Source: Chlorops oryzae (Eukaryota; Arthropoda; Insecta; Diptera; Chloropidae). Taken from it: a stretch of 64,000 nucleotides of DNA. The notes beneath the pieces were generated by a model. The model saw only the letters and a list, made by a program, of their open reading frames with translations, searched no databases and was not told the DNA's origin. The stretch covers positions 41,821,555 through 41,885,554 of the forward strand of contig CM035808.1 in NCBI GenBank assembly GCA_020466095.1, written 5' to 3'. This document shows positions 37,325 to 49,400 of the stretch, in pieces; positions within the stretch are counted from its first letter, which is position 1; the number at the start of each line of letters is the position of its first letter. The position numbers were made by a program, and so were the translations under genes.

Positions 37325-37975
37325 TTTTGTTTGACTGATTTGTCATATCAATCACCAAAAGTATTCACACTTAACAAAACTTTGTTTGATTTTTTCGTTG
37401 TATCAATTAATGAAAATATTCACACTCAACAAACATTTTCAATTAAGGATTTGTTCTATCAACAACCAAAAGTATTCATCCTCAACAAAACCTTGACTGC
37501 TTGTTTTGTTATATCAATTAATGAAAGTATAGTGCATATACATATTTTTCTAAATTTCTCATTAGCTTTATGCGGACGTACGTACAAGAAGAGACAAAAT
37601 AATCAACAATAAGCTGACATATGTTCATTAATCATAATGTTATAATTTATAATTATCGTCCGTAAACTGACTTTACAGACTCCAATTTTTATTATGGAAT
37701 ATGTAGATGAGGCAGTTTTTCCTTTTTTATTTATTTAAAATTTTTGGTTGATTTTTAATACCTTTGATTGTTGATATTACAAATCAATAGTTGAAAATGT
37801 TTGTTGAGTGCGAATACTTTAAGTTATTGATACAACAAATTATTAATTGAAAATGTTTGTTGAGTGCGAATACTTTTGGTTGTTGATACAACAAATCGTT
37901 GATTGAATATATTTGTTGAGTGTGAATACTTTCATTAATTGTCCCAACCAAACGATTTGTTTAATATAACAAAAA
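37325..37975. mobile_element. Foldback-type element 2 (~65-bp inverted tandem units)
   Basis: Left units contain AAAAGTATTCACACTCAACAAA and TATCAATTAATGAAA. Right units (37,750-37,975) are their reverse complement, TTTGTTGAGTGCGAATACTTT, repeated at about 65-bp spacing. The centre (37,565-37,740) is unrelated. Exact outer limits are unclear. Confidence 0.65.
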
Positions 37976-38016
37976 TGTGATAGGCTGAGTTTTAACAGCG
38001 AAATTGTTATATTAGG

Positions 38017-38180
38017 GGTATTCACAAAGGCATCGGAAAATAGGAAAGTCGGAAAATCGGAATATTTTAACTGGTTAAAAAGTTGTGCAAGATACAAAAA
38101 CAGTTTAAAAGTTTCTTAAGAGGTCGCATTTTTCCGATTTTTCGACTTTCCAACGTTTTTAACACGCCTTTGTGAATACC
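38017..38180. mobile_element. 164-bp MITE with GGTATTCACAAAGGC ends
   Basis: GGTATTCACAAAGGC (38,017) is mirrored by GCCTTTGTGAATACC (to 38,180). Inner arms also pair (GGAAAGTCGGAAAATCGG with CCGATTTTTCGACTTTCC). A 3- or longer-bp target duplication is not clear. Confidence 0.75.
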
Positions 38181-39975
38181 GCTATTGATTAAAAAATTGG
38201 TTGTATTTACGCACAAAAGTTTTTCTGTGTATGCTTAACCAACACTACTCATACGCAGTACGGAAAAAGCTGAGAATTTTTGCAAATTTAAGCCACTAGA
38301 CGCACTTTTTCAGGGTAAACTTCTTCTGCATTTTTTTTCTTCTATTCATTGTCAACAACTTTGCGCCAGACACCAAAATATTATTCCTTACGTTTAACGA
38401 GATACACCTAAGTCAAAAGTCGTAAACAAAAATCTACAAGGCTGCCGTTCTCTTATTAGCAGCTAATTTGAAAAACTTAATGATGCAGAACTTAATGTTT
38501 TCCCAAGTAATTTTACAAGAAAGTATCAAATCCCGCCCCCACTATTGACGCGGTTAGTCGCGTCGGCCCAATACTAAATAATATTAATAATAATTTAAAA
38601 AAATAACAATGGAAGGAAAACCCCTAAAAAGAAAATCTTTCATTGATTCTAAAAGCATAAATTAAAGGCCTTAAAGGTATTTAGGAATGCGCTTGGAGAC
38701 TTTACCTGGATTTTTTCATTGGTTTCAGCACATTTTAATGCAATTTTTTCGAGCCCCAATTACAACAATCAAGAGATAAAACTTAGAGAACATCGATACA
38801 CCTCTAGAGATCCAATTCAGTATATGTTAATATGCATATTCTACCAATAGATACTAAATTACAGTTATAGAAATTTTGACCCTACATCGCCATTAAGGAA
38901 CGTCCTTATTTCGCTTTCGTTCCTTCAAAGAAACCCTCTAACTTCATTTTGGTTAGGTTGTGGCTATAATACGGTAATCACATGCAACAGTTATTCGTCG
39001 GCCCGTGTTTATCTATTATTATTTTTACCTATGTACATTTCCTTCTTTTTCCTACAAGTGCTTGTGGTTAAAGTTTTTGTGGATGTTCTTTTCGAGCATC
39101 GTTGCAAGCGCCTTGGTCGTGAGCTTGTTAAAACTTGTTGATTTTTTGGCAAATTTTCAAAATGGCCAATACAGAAAGCCGAATCGCATGAATTGCACTT
39201 GTGTTTTCCGATTGTTGTTGTAAAAATTTTCTTTTTCAAAAAGACCAGCATTAATTCAAGCATTTTAAAATATTCCTTGGCATTAATAACACTGGCCGAC
39301 AAAAAAAAGTGTGCTGTCTTTTAAAAAAGATATATAATTTCGTATGTATTTTGATGGCAAACAAAAATATTTTTACCGCGCCATTTTTTTTCTACACCCC
39401 CCTTTAACCCCCGAAAATCCTTACAGAAAGGTCTAATCGCGAGAAATGTGGACACAGTGGACATAGTCGGTTTGGGATTTTGGTCTTTTGACCTTATATC
39501 GAAAGGTTATGGCTTTATTTAAATGTCCGTAAAGTATAAAAGAAAAATTTCCTCAATTGTTGTTGTTGTTGGAATTTGAAAATAGAAAATTTGGAAAATT
39601 TCAATATTTACCTTTTATTCATAATTTTATATCTCGGAAACGACTTGGAATAATTAAAATATTCTTTCTTTATTTGTTCAAGCATAGAAAAAGTAAAAAA
39701 CAAACAAACAAAACTCTAGACAATTCAATTATATTTCAGAAACATAACATTAATTTTTGTATTTCCAAGAAACTTCCGACACACAGCATTTTTAGTGAGA
39801 CGATCTTTACGCTAAAAGCAGCAAAACCATATGAACAACGATTTCCCTCTACTGTAGTTTTTTAATTATGTTACGCTTAAAACTTTGAAGCACTTTTTCG
39901 CTTTTTGCTTGCTGAACCTTTGCTTTCATCAAATGATCTGATAAGTGATTTCCGTTTATGTTTCCGATTCTTCTC
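38181..39975. other. Non-coding DNA, nothing recognised
   Basis: AT-rich sequence. ORF 39,557-39,865 and others lack motifs. A CACTGGCCGACAAAAAAAAG word at 39,290 looks like a transposon end, but no partner was found. Confidence 0.5.
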
Positions 39976-41237
39976 CTATCTCTCAAGAGACCAACAGTAA
40001 TCAGCGAGCATTGTCTTATTCCATCGACCTTGATATCGATTTTCTATTTCTTTTAAATCCTGATGAAAATGCTCTCCCTGCTCTTTGCTGTAGTCACCTA
40101 GATTCTCAGGAAAGTAATCCAAGTGGGAATCTAGGAGATGTACTTTATAGCTCAATAGGCACTTTTGATTTCCATAACTTTTCATCAGGTTTTCGATAAT
40201 GTCACGGTAATTATGGGCTCGATGTTTTCCAAGGTAATTCTTGACAACTTCGCAGAAGCTGAGCCATGCTGCTTTCTCAGTCGGGTTCATTTTTTTCATA
40301 AACTCCTGATCCTTTATCAACTCTCTTACCTGAGGACTATCGAACACTCCCGCGCTTATTTTCGCTGTGGATTTCTTTGGAAATTTCTCAAATAAATACA
40401 AAAAATAATTTCCTTCTCTATCAAGGGATGTTATGAATTGCTTAATTAATCCACGTTTAATGTGGAGAGGAGGCAAAAGCACTTCCTGCGGTTCAACAAG
40501 AGGGTTTGACAAAATATTCTCAGCCAGGTTCAAATGAAGTCCGTTCATTCCAAATTTTCTTTTTATAATGGTTTGCTCTATCGCGAAAATCCCATTTACA
40601 CAGAAAACAAGGGTATTTTGTATTACCCTTTTGCTGACCGAAAATAATGGACAAAACTTTCAAATCTCCACATATTATATATTCCAATTGTGTTCCTCGT
40701 ATTTTATTTGGAGCAAAACAAGCTTCATATTTTCGTAGTTGTCATCCAGTAATACTGAATGAGCTTTGGGTTCGGAAGCAAAAATATTTTTGTTATGGAG
40801 CAATACTGTTTTGAAGCTCTGTTCTGAAGAGTCAACGAACAATCTCGACTCAGTTGGCTCATATCGATTTGCGGGTCGATTTGTTCCATTAATCCGGGAA
40901 TATCGTGACAATACACCAAGGAACTGTCTTGTGTGAAATATAGCAGGAACTCATTGTCCCTCGTTCGATAATATGTTGTATTTGTACATTTCTCTCAATG
41001 TTCTTTTTCTTTTATTCTGGATGCTAAGAGTTCTGCCTTCTCCTTTGATAATCCCAGATCGCGAAAAAAATCATTTAATGAAAATTCCACTTTTTCCACT
41101 TTTCGTCTTTATCTACTTTCTTCCCAGAGATGTATTCTGTTTCGTACTCTATTTTATCTTGAGATTGAGTGAGAAGAAGAGTGCCCTCTTCCTCCTCCTC
41201 ATCTGTATCCATGTCCATGTCGGTGGGTTGGTTTTTA
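39976..41237 (-). pseudogene. Broken copy of an uncharacterised transposon-like arthropod protein family
   Basis: Read on the minus strand. An acidic stretch (DEEEEE) is followed by FSLNDFFRDLGLSKEKAELL, then LVYCHDIPGLM, FVDSSEQSFKTVLLHN, a CFLCKWD Cys pair, LPPLHIKRG, HSHLDYFPENLG, EQGEHFHQD and ADYCWSL before the stop at 39,976. From memory this order matches a large multi-copy family of unannotated proteins in arthropods and Hydra, probably transposon derived; its activity is unknown. The longest intact piece is 190 codons (39,976-40,548). At least one stop and several frameshifts break the rest (near 40,540, 40,690, 40,860 and 41,090). The N-terminus is cut off by the repeat starting at 41,238. 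Paralogous fragments lie at 42,960-43,203 and 53,373-53,820. Confidence 0.75.
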
Positions 41238-41595
41238 TACCCGACACACTCTGTGTCGAGGGTATATTTCGTTTGTGTGGTTGTGTGTAACACCCAGAAC
41301 CAGTCGAGATAGACCATAAAAAAAATTTATATAGAAATCATCAGCGTCACCAGGAGATTCGATTTAGCCAAGTCCGTCTGTCTGTCCGTCTGTCTGTCCG
41401 TCTGTTTAAAACAGTTTTCTTATCGAAGGAGTTGAGCTATCGAGACAAAATGGTATGCGTGCTCACGGGGACATGAGTAAGAACAAGTTCGAGAATGGAC
41501 CCGATCGGACCATTTTTAGGGGTACCTCCAGTACTAGGGTCTGTTACGAAAATCACAAAAACTGCTCTTAAATCGAAATTTTTCAAGATATTTTT
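41238..41595 (-). mobile_element. mini-me-like element, truncated copy
   Basis: TACCCGACACACTCTGTGTC starts this copy as it starts the full one at 53,821, and both are preceded by TTTTTA. It includes a (GTCY)n run near 41,380-41,404. Homology with the 53,821 copy stops at about 41,595, so the half that would carry the AACAAGTAAG end is missing. Confidence 0.75.
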
Positions 41596-41596
41596 A

Positions 41597-42013
41597 TTTT
41601 AATTTTGAAATTTTTTGCCCCTTGGCCCCTTATGGGCTCTGCGCAGATATGCAGTAAGTAAATTTCCTATACCAAACACGTGCAAAAAAAAAACGAAGAA
41701 GTACTTTGAGTTACTTCTAATACTTCAACGAATACGCAGATTAAAAGCAATCGGATATTCAGGGTTGCATTTAAATCATACATTTTCTATATTTCTGTCG
41801 ACCTGTCATCAAAATTTCAACTCTGATTTACTTTCTTCACAAGAACGAGCTCTATACTTCTTACATATCTGCGTAGAGCCCATTAGGGCCAATATTACCA
41901 AGCATATTTAAAAAAAATTTTAAAATAAAATCTGATTTTCATTTTCACCAACGAAATTTTTAAAATATTTTTTAAAAAAAATTTTAACTACCTCAGCAGG
42001 TCGCTTAAGTTTT
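41597..42013 (+). repeat. Dispersed repeat R, copy 1, with MITE insertion
   Basis: Starts near TTTTTTGCCCCTTGGCCCC and ends near ACTACCTCAGCAGGTCGC. It is a direct, near-identical match to 55,497-55,650 once the 250-bp insertion at 41,633-41,882 is removed. Nature of the repeat unknown. Confidence 0.75.
41633..41882. mobile_element. PIF/Harbinger-type MITE with proven insertion site
   Basis: Inverted ends TGGGCTCTGCGCAGATATG and CATATCTGCGTAGAGCCCA are flanked by TTA on each side (41,630-41,632 and 41,883-41,885). The unoccupied sequence CCCCTTAGGGCC survives at 55,514-55,525, so the insertion and the 3-bp duplication are seen directly. A TTA duplication fits PIF/Harbinger. No transposase is encoded. 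Confidence 0.88.
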
Positions 42014-42242
42014 AGTCTTTAAGAGAAGTGCATTCGTTAAATAATATATTTCCAACCCATTTTATTTGATTTCCTAAAAGTACTACAAAATGCCCCAAAA
42101 TACTACTAAAAAAAGCAAGTTATACTACTAAACGAAAATTGAAAACGACAGCACTGATTCGGACTACAGCGATATGAAACTGATGAAAAATCGCGGCTCA
42201 ATGCTCAAAAATAATAACACAAGTTTACAAATAAAGGCCAAC

Positions 42243-43203
42243 TTTTGGACCAGAGAAACTGGATAGCGACCCTATAGGAATTTTTCGTGCTGATTCCGAA
42301 TCTGGTACCCGTTTTTCTCTATCACGTCAAGTTTTTGAGAAATCGTTAAATAACGGTTTTTGACATTTTTACCTATAGTCTATGTCAATAATGAGGTCGT
42401 AGACCCTATATGCCTTAACCGATTTCAAAGTTTTTGGTACTCATATGAAAGAGGAATGACAACGCAACATATCCTTTATACACAAATTTGGAATTGATTC
42501 AGTAACTTGGAAGCTATAGGGCAAAAAACGCGATGCTGATTTCCAATTTTTAGCGATTTTGTTTAAAAACTTGAAATTCAAATGGTTATAATTTCCGAAC
42601 CAAGGCTGGTATTCCAGGTCTTAATACTTTGAATGAAAGAACAATCAATTGAAAAAGTTTTGAGCCTAAAATAAAAAAAATCCGTTGCGTCGTTCTAATT
42701 TTATGAGGATTTTCGCTGAAAATGACAAAAACGAATTTTTATTTTTGGTATATTCTTCGCTCGTTCATATGTATATTTCAGTTCGAATTGTGTATGTTGG
42801 TAAAACTGGCTTAAAAAACATAAAACTTAAATTCTATTTTAAACCTATCTTTAAAGCTAAAACCAATTTAAACTTTAAAAATGAACAGAATTTGAACTGA
42901 GCCTTTTGTATTGTTTACTATCTGTTTCGCGTATAAGGGACCAGCAATAGTCACTCAACATTCCTTCATCCCAAAAGCCCTTATAATTTTTTTTCAATCC
43001 TCTGTAGGTCCTGGTGAATGCGCTCTCCTTGTTCGTCGCTAGTTTTGCCCAAGTTTTCGGGGAAGAAATCCAAATGTGAGTGGAGAAAATGTATTTTTAG
43101 TGACATCCGAACTCCCATTTTTCGATAATTTTTCAAGAGTCCTCCAACTATTTTTATGTAGTTGTCGCTTTTTTTATTTCCCAAAAAATTTCCCACAACG
43201 TCT
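42243..43203 (-). repeat. Left arm of large inverted duplication
   Basis: Reverse complement of 53,551-55,352 with very few mismatches. The outer limit is TTTTGGACCAGAG (42,243). The arm includes the C-terminal part of the transposon-like gene at its inner end. It lacks the mini-me-like insertion present in the right arm and keeps 58 bp that the right arm has lost. Confidence 0.88.
42960..43203 (-). pseudogene. Fragment of the uncharacterised transposon-like protein
   Basis: Encodes DVVGNFLGNKK, HSHLDFFPENLG and EQGERIHQD, then goes out of frame in a run of A (around 42,990). The next conserved words (GFWDEG, SDYCWSLIRETD) follow one frame over, reading down to about 42,900. It is the inverted twin of 53,551-53,820 and is cut at its upstream end near the retroelement insertion. 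Confidence 0.75.
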
Positions 43204-43209
43204 TCGTAA

Positions 43210-43213
43210 AGGC
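43210..43213. repeat. Target site duplication AGGC (left)
   Basis: AGGC directly before the left LTR. The same four bases follow the right LTR at 53,373-53,376. A 4-bp duplication is usual for insect Ty3/gypsy elements. Confidence 0.88.
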
Positions 43214-43845
43214 TGTTGTGTGTGCTGGGGGGAAGGACCTCGCGTAAAGCGCCAATAAGGACTCCGTACTTTCCCAAATAAAAACACTGACTTTATTCGG
43301 TTATAAGAAATGTTTATTTAATAAAGTCCTTTTAATAGTTTCTATTCTAGCTTACTTACTGCCCTAATCCCTAGCTAACACGCAGATCCACACTTTGTCG
43401 TCCTGGCTCGTAAGTAGGTGCGCCAAAGTTGAGATCTGATAGTGTACTTGTCGGTTCCAAAATGCAAGTCCCTTTCCGTTGCTCGATGATCAGCTTTTAT
43501 AATCAGAAAGTGCTTTGCATGCACTTTCCTCGAGTCGATCATTTCCAGTGTGCTCTTCTGCGTCTCTGCATCGTTCTATTTCTTCAGCTGGCTGTTGTTG
43601 TCGCGCTGACCCAGTTCTCTTTCCATGTTGCTGCACTATTAAGTAATAATTGGTGACCCAATTCTGCATTTGGCCCACTGACCACTGTTTGAATATGATA
43701 GCTTCATATTTCAACCGTCGAGCTTTGTTGACACATTGCACCCGATCGCTATCGTTTCTTCGTTTCCGCATTATTGATGACACTTTGCTATTTTCTTCTT
43801 AGTGCCGGCAGTGTGACGTGACTTCGGTAGAAGTGACTCACAACA
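43214..43845 (-). repeat. 3' LTR (632 bp)
   Basis: Ends TGTTGTGTGTG and TGACTCACAACA, so the termini are TG...CA with the short inverted repeat TGTTGTG/CACAACA. It appears identical in sequence and length to 52,741-53,372. On the minus strand AATAAA polyadenylation signals lie in the part around 43,280-43,325. ORFs inside (43,429-43,656; 43,490-43,783) are repeated in both LTRs and are not genes. Confidence 0.95.
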
Positions 43846-43858
43846 TCCCTCCCCTTTT
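43846..43858 (-). other. Polypurine tract
   Basis: Minus-strand AAAAGGGGAGGGA directly abuts the 3' LTR, the expected primer site for plus-strand DNA synthesis. Confidence 0.85.
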
Positions 43859-44798
43859 CTGAAAAGTCACGAGCATAGTGACGGGTTCGTATTTCGTCAA
43901 TTGTGTTATGCTTCGCAAGGGTTTGCTGCGGAAAATATCAGCAGGCAGCATAGGTTGGCCCTCGATAATTGAATTGGAAGAGCAGTGATCATAGGTCGCA
44001 TAGTGCTTCATAGGTCATGATGGTAATGCCAACGATGTTTGGGATTGCGCCAGAGTTGTTAAAACTTTGTTGTATTTTTCGAATTTGTTGTATGCAGTTA
44101 TCAATCTTCAGGTGATCTTTAGTGCGTCTGGACTTGTTGCAAATATATTACCGTCGTTTCGTAATGCTGGTGTTTCAGTGAAGTTCTCATCGGTGAGTCC
44201 AAGATCTTCGGCCATTTTGAGCTGCTACGTAACGGTGAAGTCGTGCAGATCTCAGTGTTTGACAAACTATCTAAAATTTTCCTTTTCCTAGGCTTTAGTT
44301 GTGAATCTTATATAATTTCTCTACTTATCCAATTTTACATCCTTGATAATATATGTATATGCATATTTTAGTTAACATTGTTAATTCAGAATTTAATTTA
44401 AATCCATTATTTAAATTGAGGATTCTTACTTGAAATATAGAGCTACTACATATATATATATATATATATTTATATTTTTTCATTTTATGCATTTCACTAT
44501 ATTTATATATATTTTGTTTTCTCTTAACTCTAGTTATATTTTGTTTTTATCTTATTTTTTTTTCATATTATGTACTTAACTCGAATTAACGCTTCTCCAA
44601 ATTTTATATAATTAGAAGTTTCAAAAATAATTTTTTATTTGTAATCATAGTTTCAATTTGGCAATTTTGAGTTTAAAATTATTTTAATAGCTCCCTTCCC
44701 CTCTTTTTGGAAGGTTTGAATAAAACCTTTTATCTTATAATTATATCGAAAGTATGTGCAACTGTCAATTCAATTGCAATTACTTTCTATTTTTTTAT

Positions 44799-44834
<36 letters not shown>

Positions 44835-45890
44835 TTTTTTATTTTAATTTTGAGTCGCAATTGATGAGAATAATGACGATTTTATAATTCGTTTTGTGAA
44901 CGTAATTTTTAAAAGTTTTTTGTGAATGGAAGATGACTCAATTTCAGAAAAGTTTTTGTGAATGGAAGATGACTCAATTTCAGAAACGGTGCAAGCATTT
45001 CTGTCTGTCTTTTCTTTTGTTTGGTTGCGCGACATAAGTTCAAAACTTCAGCTATACTTATGTCGTCATTTGTAAGCATGTGCATGCATGTATTGACCAT
45101 TCATGCAAATACTTTTTCGATCTGTAAATATGTGCACATGCTTTTCGATTTAAAAAAAAATTTTATTGTTTATCTCAAGAAGTATGTGCACATTTGTTTG
45201 AAAATTTTGTTTAGCTTGGAAACAAAAAAAACAAAACAAAAATACTTTTTCTTCTCTGCCTGTTTTGGTTTTCATGTCGCCTTGGCTTATCTCGGAATTG
45301 CTTAATGTGCAAAAATTTCTGTTGGGCTTGATGCGCTTTCGCAAGGCTTGAATTAGTTTATGTCGTTCGGTTGATGTGAGCAGGGAAATTTTTCTCGGTG
45401 AGTTTGAATTTGTTCGTTTTACCAGAATTTTAATACTGCCAAATTATGTAGGATTCATTCCAATGTTCTTACCTGAAGCTTGGCTTAGCGTTTTGTGGCG
45501 TTATTGGGATTCATTTCTCGGCACATAACGGAAGAAGGGGGGGCTCCTGCCCCCTTCCTGTGAGTTGATCCAATGCAGCCTCTTTTTGACAAAAAATTTA
45601 ATGGAATTATTCTTCTTAGGTTTTTAGGCTCCACATCGTTTGAGCATCATGGATATTGGAGTATTGCGTCGCTGCTGATAAGTATATATGTTAAAGTGTT
45701 TACTAACGTACTCACCTGTGAATAACACCTCTTGGAAAACTGGTGTAGTGGTTGTGCGTCTGAAAAATTTTTTACTTGCTTGCAAAATGTTCGAAGCAGC
45801 TTTCTTCAAAAAAAAATTTTAATACTTTTGGATTTCTTGTGATGTGCCCACCGTGCGTGTGTGTATCTGTATGTGCCTTTGCGTGATCTA
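43859..45890 (-). other. Long AT-rich non-coding region of the retroelement
   Basis: About 2 kb between the env-like ORF and the polypurine tract without an open coding frame. Includes a TA run near 44,450-44,470 and a T run of more than 30 bases near 44,805-44,834. Could hold a decayed env part or a long 3' untranslated region. Confidence 0.6.
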
Positions 45891-46340
45891 TCAGGCTTTC
45901 GAAGGGTTGTCGATTTTTTCGCGGTATTGTCTGTTGATCGTACGGATACTTTGTCGTCTATTGGCGGATGACATTTCACACACCGTAATATTGCTTTTAA
46001 CTTTTACGTTGCGTTTTTCAAAACAAAAATACAGAATAATTATTCCAACTATTGCTAATAATGCTATGGTGACACTGATACTGTACGAAATATTTCTATG
46101 CAACGTTAGTTCTTCAATGAGTTTTCTATTTTTGAAACTTTTCGTTCGAATTTCTTCGAATGTTATCGTGTCGTTAAATTCGGTTTTCACCAACTGTCCT
46201 TCTGGATAGAAGTACTTCTCTTCTATTACAAGTTTAGTATTAGTAAAGCTTTCATTTTTTATTCTTATCGTGCAATTTAAAAAAAGATGAGCGCATTTTT
46301 GTCTATGGTAAGATTGCGTTTGTCGCAATTTTGTTCAATC
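45891..46340 (-). CDS. Short env-like ORF with a transmembrane segment
   Basis: About 145 codons downstream of pol, the place of env in insect endogenous retroviruses. One strong hydrophobic segment spans residues ~83-103, followed by basic residues and a cytoplasmic-like tail of about 40. N-glycosylation sequons (NCT, NES, NDT, NIS) lie on the N-terminal side, so the topology fits the C-terminal part of a membrane glycoprotein. There is no early ATG and a stop lies just upstream. It may be reached by splicing or be a remnant of a larger env. I saw no fusion peptide or furin-like site. Assignment rests on position and topology only. Confidence 0.5.
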
Positions 46341-46453
46341 TTTTCTTGCAGTGCGTTTTTTATCAAAATTGTGGATTCGTCTATATAATTAATAGAAAAT
46401 TGTTAGTTGACTGTTGCTTTGTGATGGGTTTGAGTTGGAACAATGATAGTTGT

Positions 46454-49400
46454 TCAAAGAAAATGCTTACAACTTTTATTCTTGCTTCTTTCATGATTCA
46501 GCTTTATCAAGTTATTATGAAATGTCTTTTCCTTCCCTTTTATGCTCAATTTTACATTCACCGGTGTTGGAATTGCTGTAATTGGATATGGCCCATCCCA
46601 AAGAGGTGAAAGTTTGTTTTTTCTGTTTTGATTCTTCAACCAAACTTTGTCACCTACTTTAAATTCGCGTACTTTTGATTTCGTATCGTAATATTTTTTC
46701 GATTTTTCTTTTGCTATTTTTTGGTTATTTCGGACTATGTCATGTGTTCGTTGAATTTGGAATTTTAGTATTTTTGAATAATCATCCGTATTGTAAAGAG
46801 GGTCTGGTTTTCTTTTTAAATTTACTGGCAGATCCGATTCAAATCCGAAAAGTGTTTTACAAGGCGTTTGTTTTGTTGCGCAATGTACACTATTGTTGTG
46901 AACATGCATAGCATGATTAAGCCATTGATCCCAATTGCTTCCATCCTCTTTCGCGAAAGTTCTTAGGAACTCCGCTAGGGGGCGGTGACTCCTTTCAAGG
47001 GCTCCATTTGCTTGAGGATGATATGGGGTTGTTTCGATTTTCTTAATTCCCAACAATTTACACACTTCTTTAAATAATTTTGACGTAAAGTTAGTGCCGT
47101 TGTCAGACACTAGCACCCTTGGAATTCGGAATTTCGTTATGACATCATTAAAGAATGCTTTAGCAACTGTTTCTGCTTCGGCGTCAGGCAAGGCAGTACA
47201 AATAAAAAATTTTGAAAAATCGTCAATGAAGGTTAAAATGTATTTGTTTCCGCTTATTGTTTCCGGCAATGGTCCTACCATATCCATGAATATCTTGTCG
47301 AAGGGTGCATGTGCTATGTCGGTTATTATCATAGGCATTTTGTCCAGTTTGGAGCATTTATTCTTTTGACACGATTGACAGGTTTTTACATAATCTCTTA
47401 TATCTCTCTGCATCCCATTCCATTTGTACTGACGTCGAATTCGTAAATATGTTTTTATCGCCCCCTTGTGTCCACCCAGGGGTCCGTCATGAAATTTTTT
47501 GAGTACCTCCTTGATATCTTCTGGTTTCGTTAAAAAGGTTGCCATATCCTCAACTTCTGATCGCCCTCCGTTTATTTCTTGCTTTATATTATTTTCTATC
47601 ACGACCCTCTCTGATTGGTTCTCTTTGGTTGCTTTCTTTTGTGCTCTAGTTACGACTGATATGCAGTTTTCGGTATATGGTAGTCGGCTTAGCGCATCTG
47701 CATTTAAATTTGTTTTTCCGGACTTGTAGCAAATTTCAAAATCATATTCGGACAGTTTATGGCGGAATCGGGCCAGTCGTGATGTTTGGTCCTTCAAATT
47801 AGCAATACCTTTTAGCGGTTTATGATCTGTAAAAACGGTGAACGGTCGTCCTAAAAGATAACATCTGAAATTCTTTGTCGACCAGACAATTGCGAGAAAT
47901 TCTTTTTCGATAGTCGAATATCGTTTTTCAGTATCGGATAACGCGCGACTAGCGAACGCAATGGGATGGTCTTCTCCAGGAGTACCTTGCGAGAGGACTG
48001 CCCCCAATGCATCGTTGCTTGCATCCGTCGTTAGTATGAATGGTTTCGAAAAATCCGCATATTTCAAAAGTGGTGGGTTTATTATTGCTTCTTTCAGGGC
48101 TTCCACAGACTTCTGGCAGTCATTTGTCCAAACGAATTCAACATCCTTTTTTAGTAAAGCTGTTAGTGGAAGTAGTAATTCTGCGGCATTGGGAATAAAT
48201 TTCCTATAGTAGTTTGCTAATCCCAAAAATGCTTGCAATCCCTTTTTATTCTTGGGAATTGGGAAATTTTTTACGCATTCTACTTTCCCTGGGTCCGGCA
48301 GAAAGCCCTGTTCTGAACACGTATGCCCCAAATAAACTACTTCTCTTCGCAAAAATTGGCATTTCTCTGTTTGTATTTTAAGCTGATTTTCTCTTAATGC
48401 CTGCAACACTCTTCTCAAGCGCATTTCATGTTCGGTCAAATTTCTTCCGTAGATGACAATATCGTCCAAATATACAAAACAGTCGACTCCTTGTAGGCCA
48501 GTCAAGACACTATTCATTATTCTCTGGAATGTTGCTGGGGCTCCAGTGAGTCCGAATGGCATTCGTATGAATTCATAGTGTCCCGTTCCTGTGCTAAAAG
48601 CAGTTTTTTCCTTGTCATAGTCGTCCAGAAGTACTTGGTGATATCCGCTTGCCAAATCCAAAGTCGTAAAATATCTGCTGCAGCCCAGCTGATCGAGGAT
48701 TTCATCGATTCGTGGTATTGGAAATACTTGTTTTATTGTCTGCTCATTCAATTGCCGAAAATCTACTACTAATCGCCATTTCTTTGTACCATCTGCACCT
48801 GCCTTTTTCGGTACCAAAATGATTGGAGCGTTCCACGGAGATTTGCTCGGTGCTATGATTCCTTGCTCCAACATTTCTTTGACTTGTTTGTTTATCTCTG
48901 TTTTATGAGCCTCGGGAAGGCGATATTGTCGGATGTTTACTGGTGCTTTCCCGATTTCCGTCTGTATTTCGTGCTTGAGCACATTTGTGTGGCTAAGTGC
49001 GTCCCCTTTTATATGGAACACATCCGCATAGTCCTTGCATATTGCAAGAAGGGAGTGTCTCTCTTCCTCATTCAGGGTGTCATCTAAACGCAAAGTGTTC
49101 ATTATAGTATTTAATCTTTCATCCAGCTGACTACCTTCGCATACGTTTATCGTAGAATACTCTTGTGTTTGATAGTTTTCGAAGAGGCAAAATTCTAAGC
49201 TCTTTCCTTTTTCTAATTTCGCTTTTTCTTCTGAGGCGTTTAATACTGAAATATATCCGATTCCATTTCTTGGTTTCGTTAGTGTCTCACCTATATACAC
49301 CTTTGGCAATATTTCCATCTTATGTACCACTAACTCGTCTGTCAGTAGCCCAGTGTCAATTGGGATTATTCTGACCGCTCGGGGTGGGATTGTGACAGTC

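Noticed and set aside
43429..43783. ORFs duplicated at 52,956-53,310
   Set aside because: They lie within the LTRs and overlap on both strands, so they are not genes.
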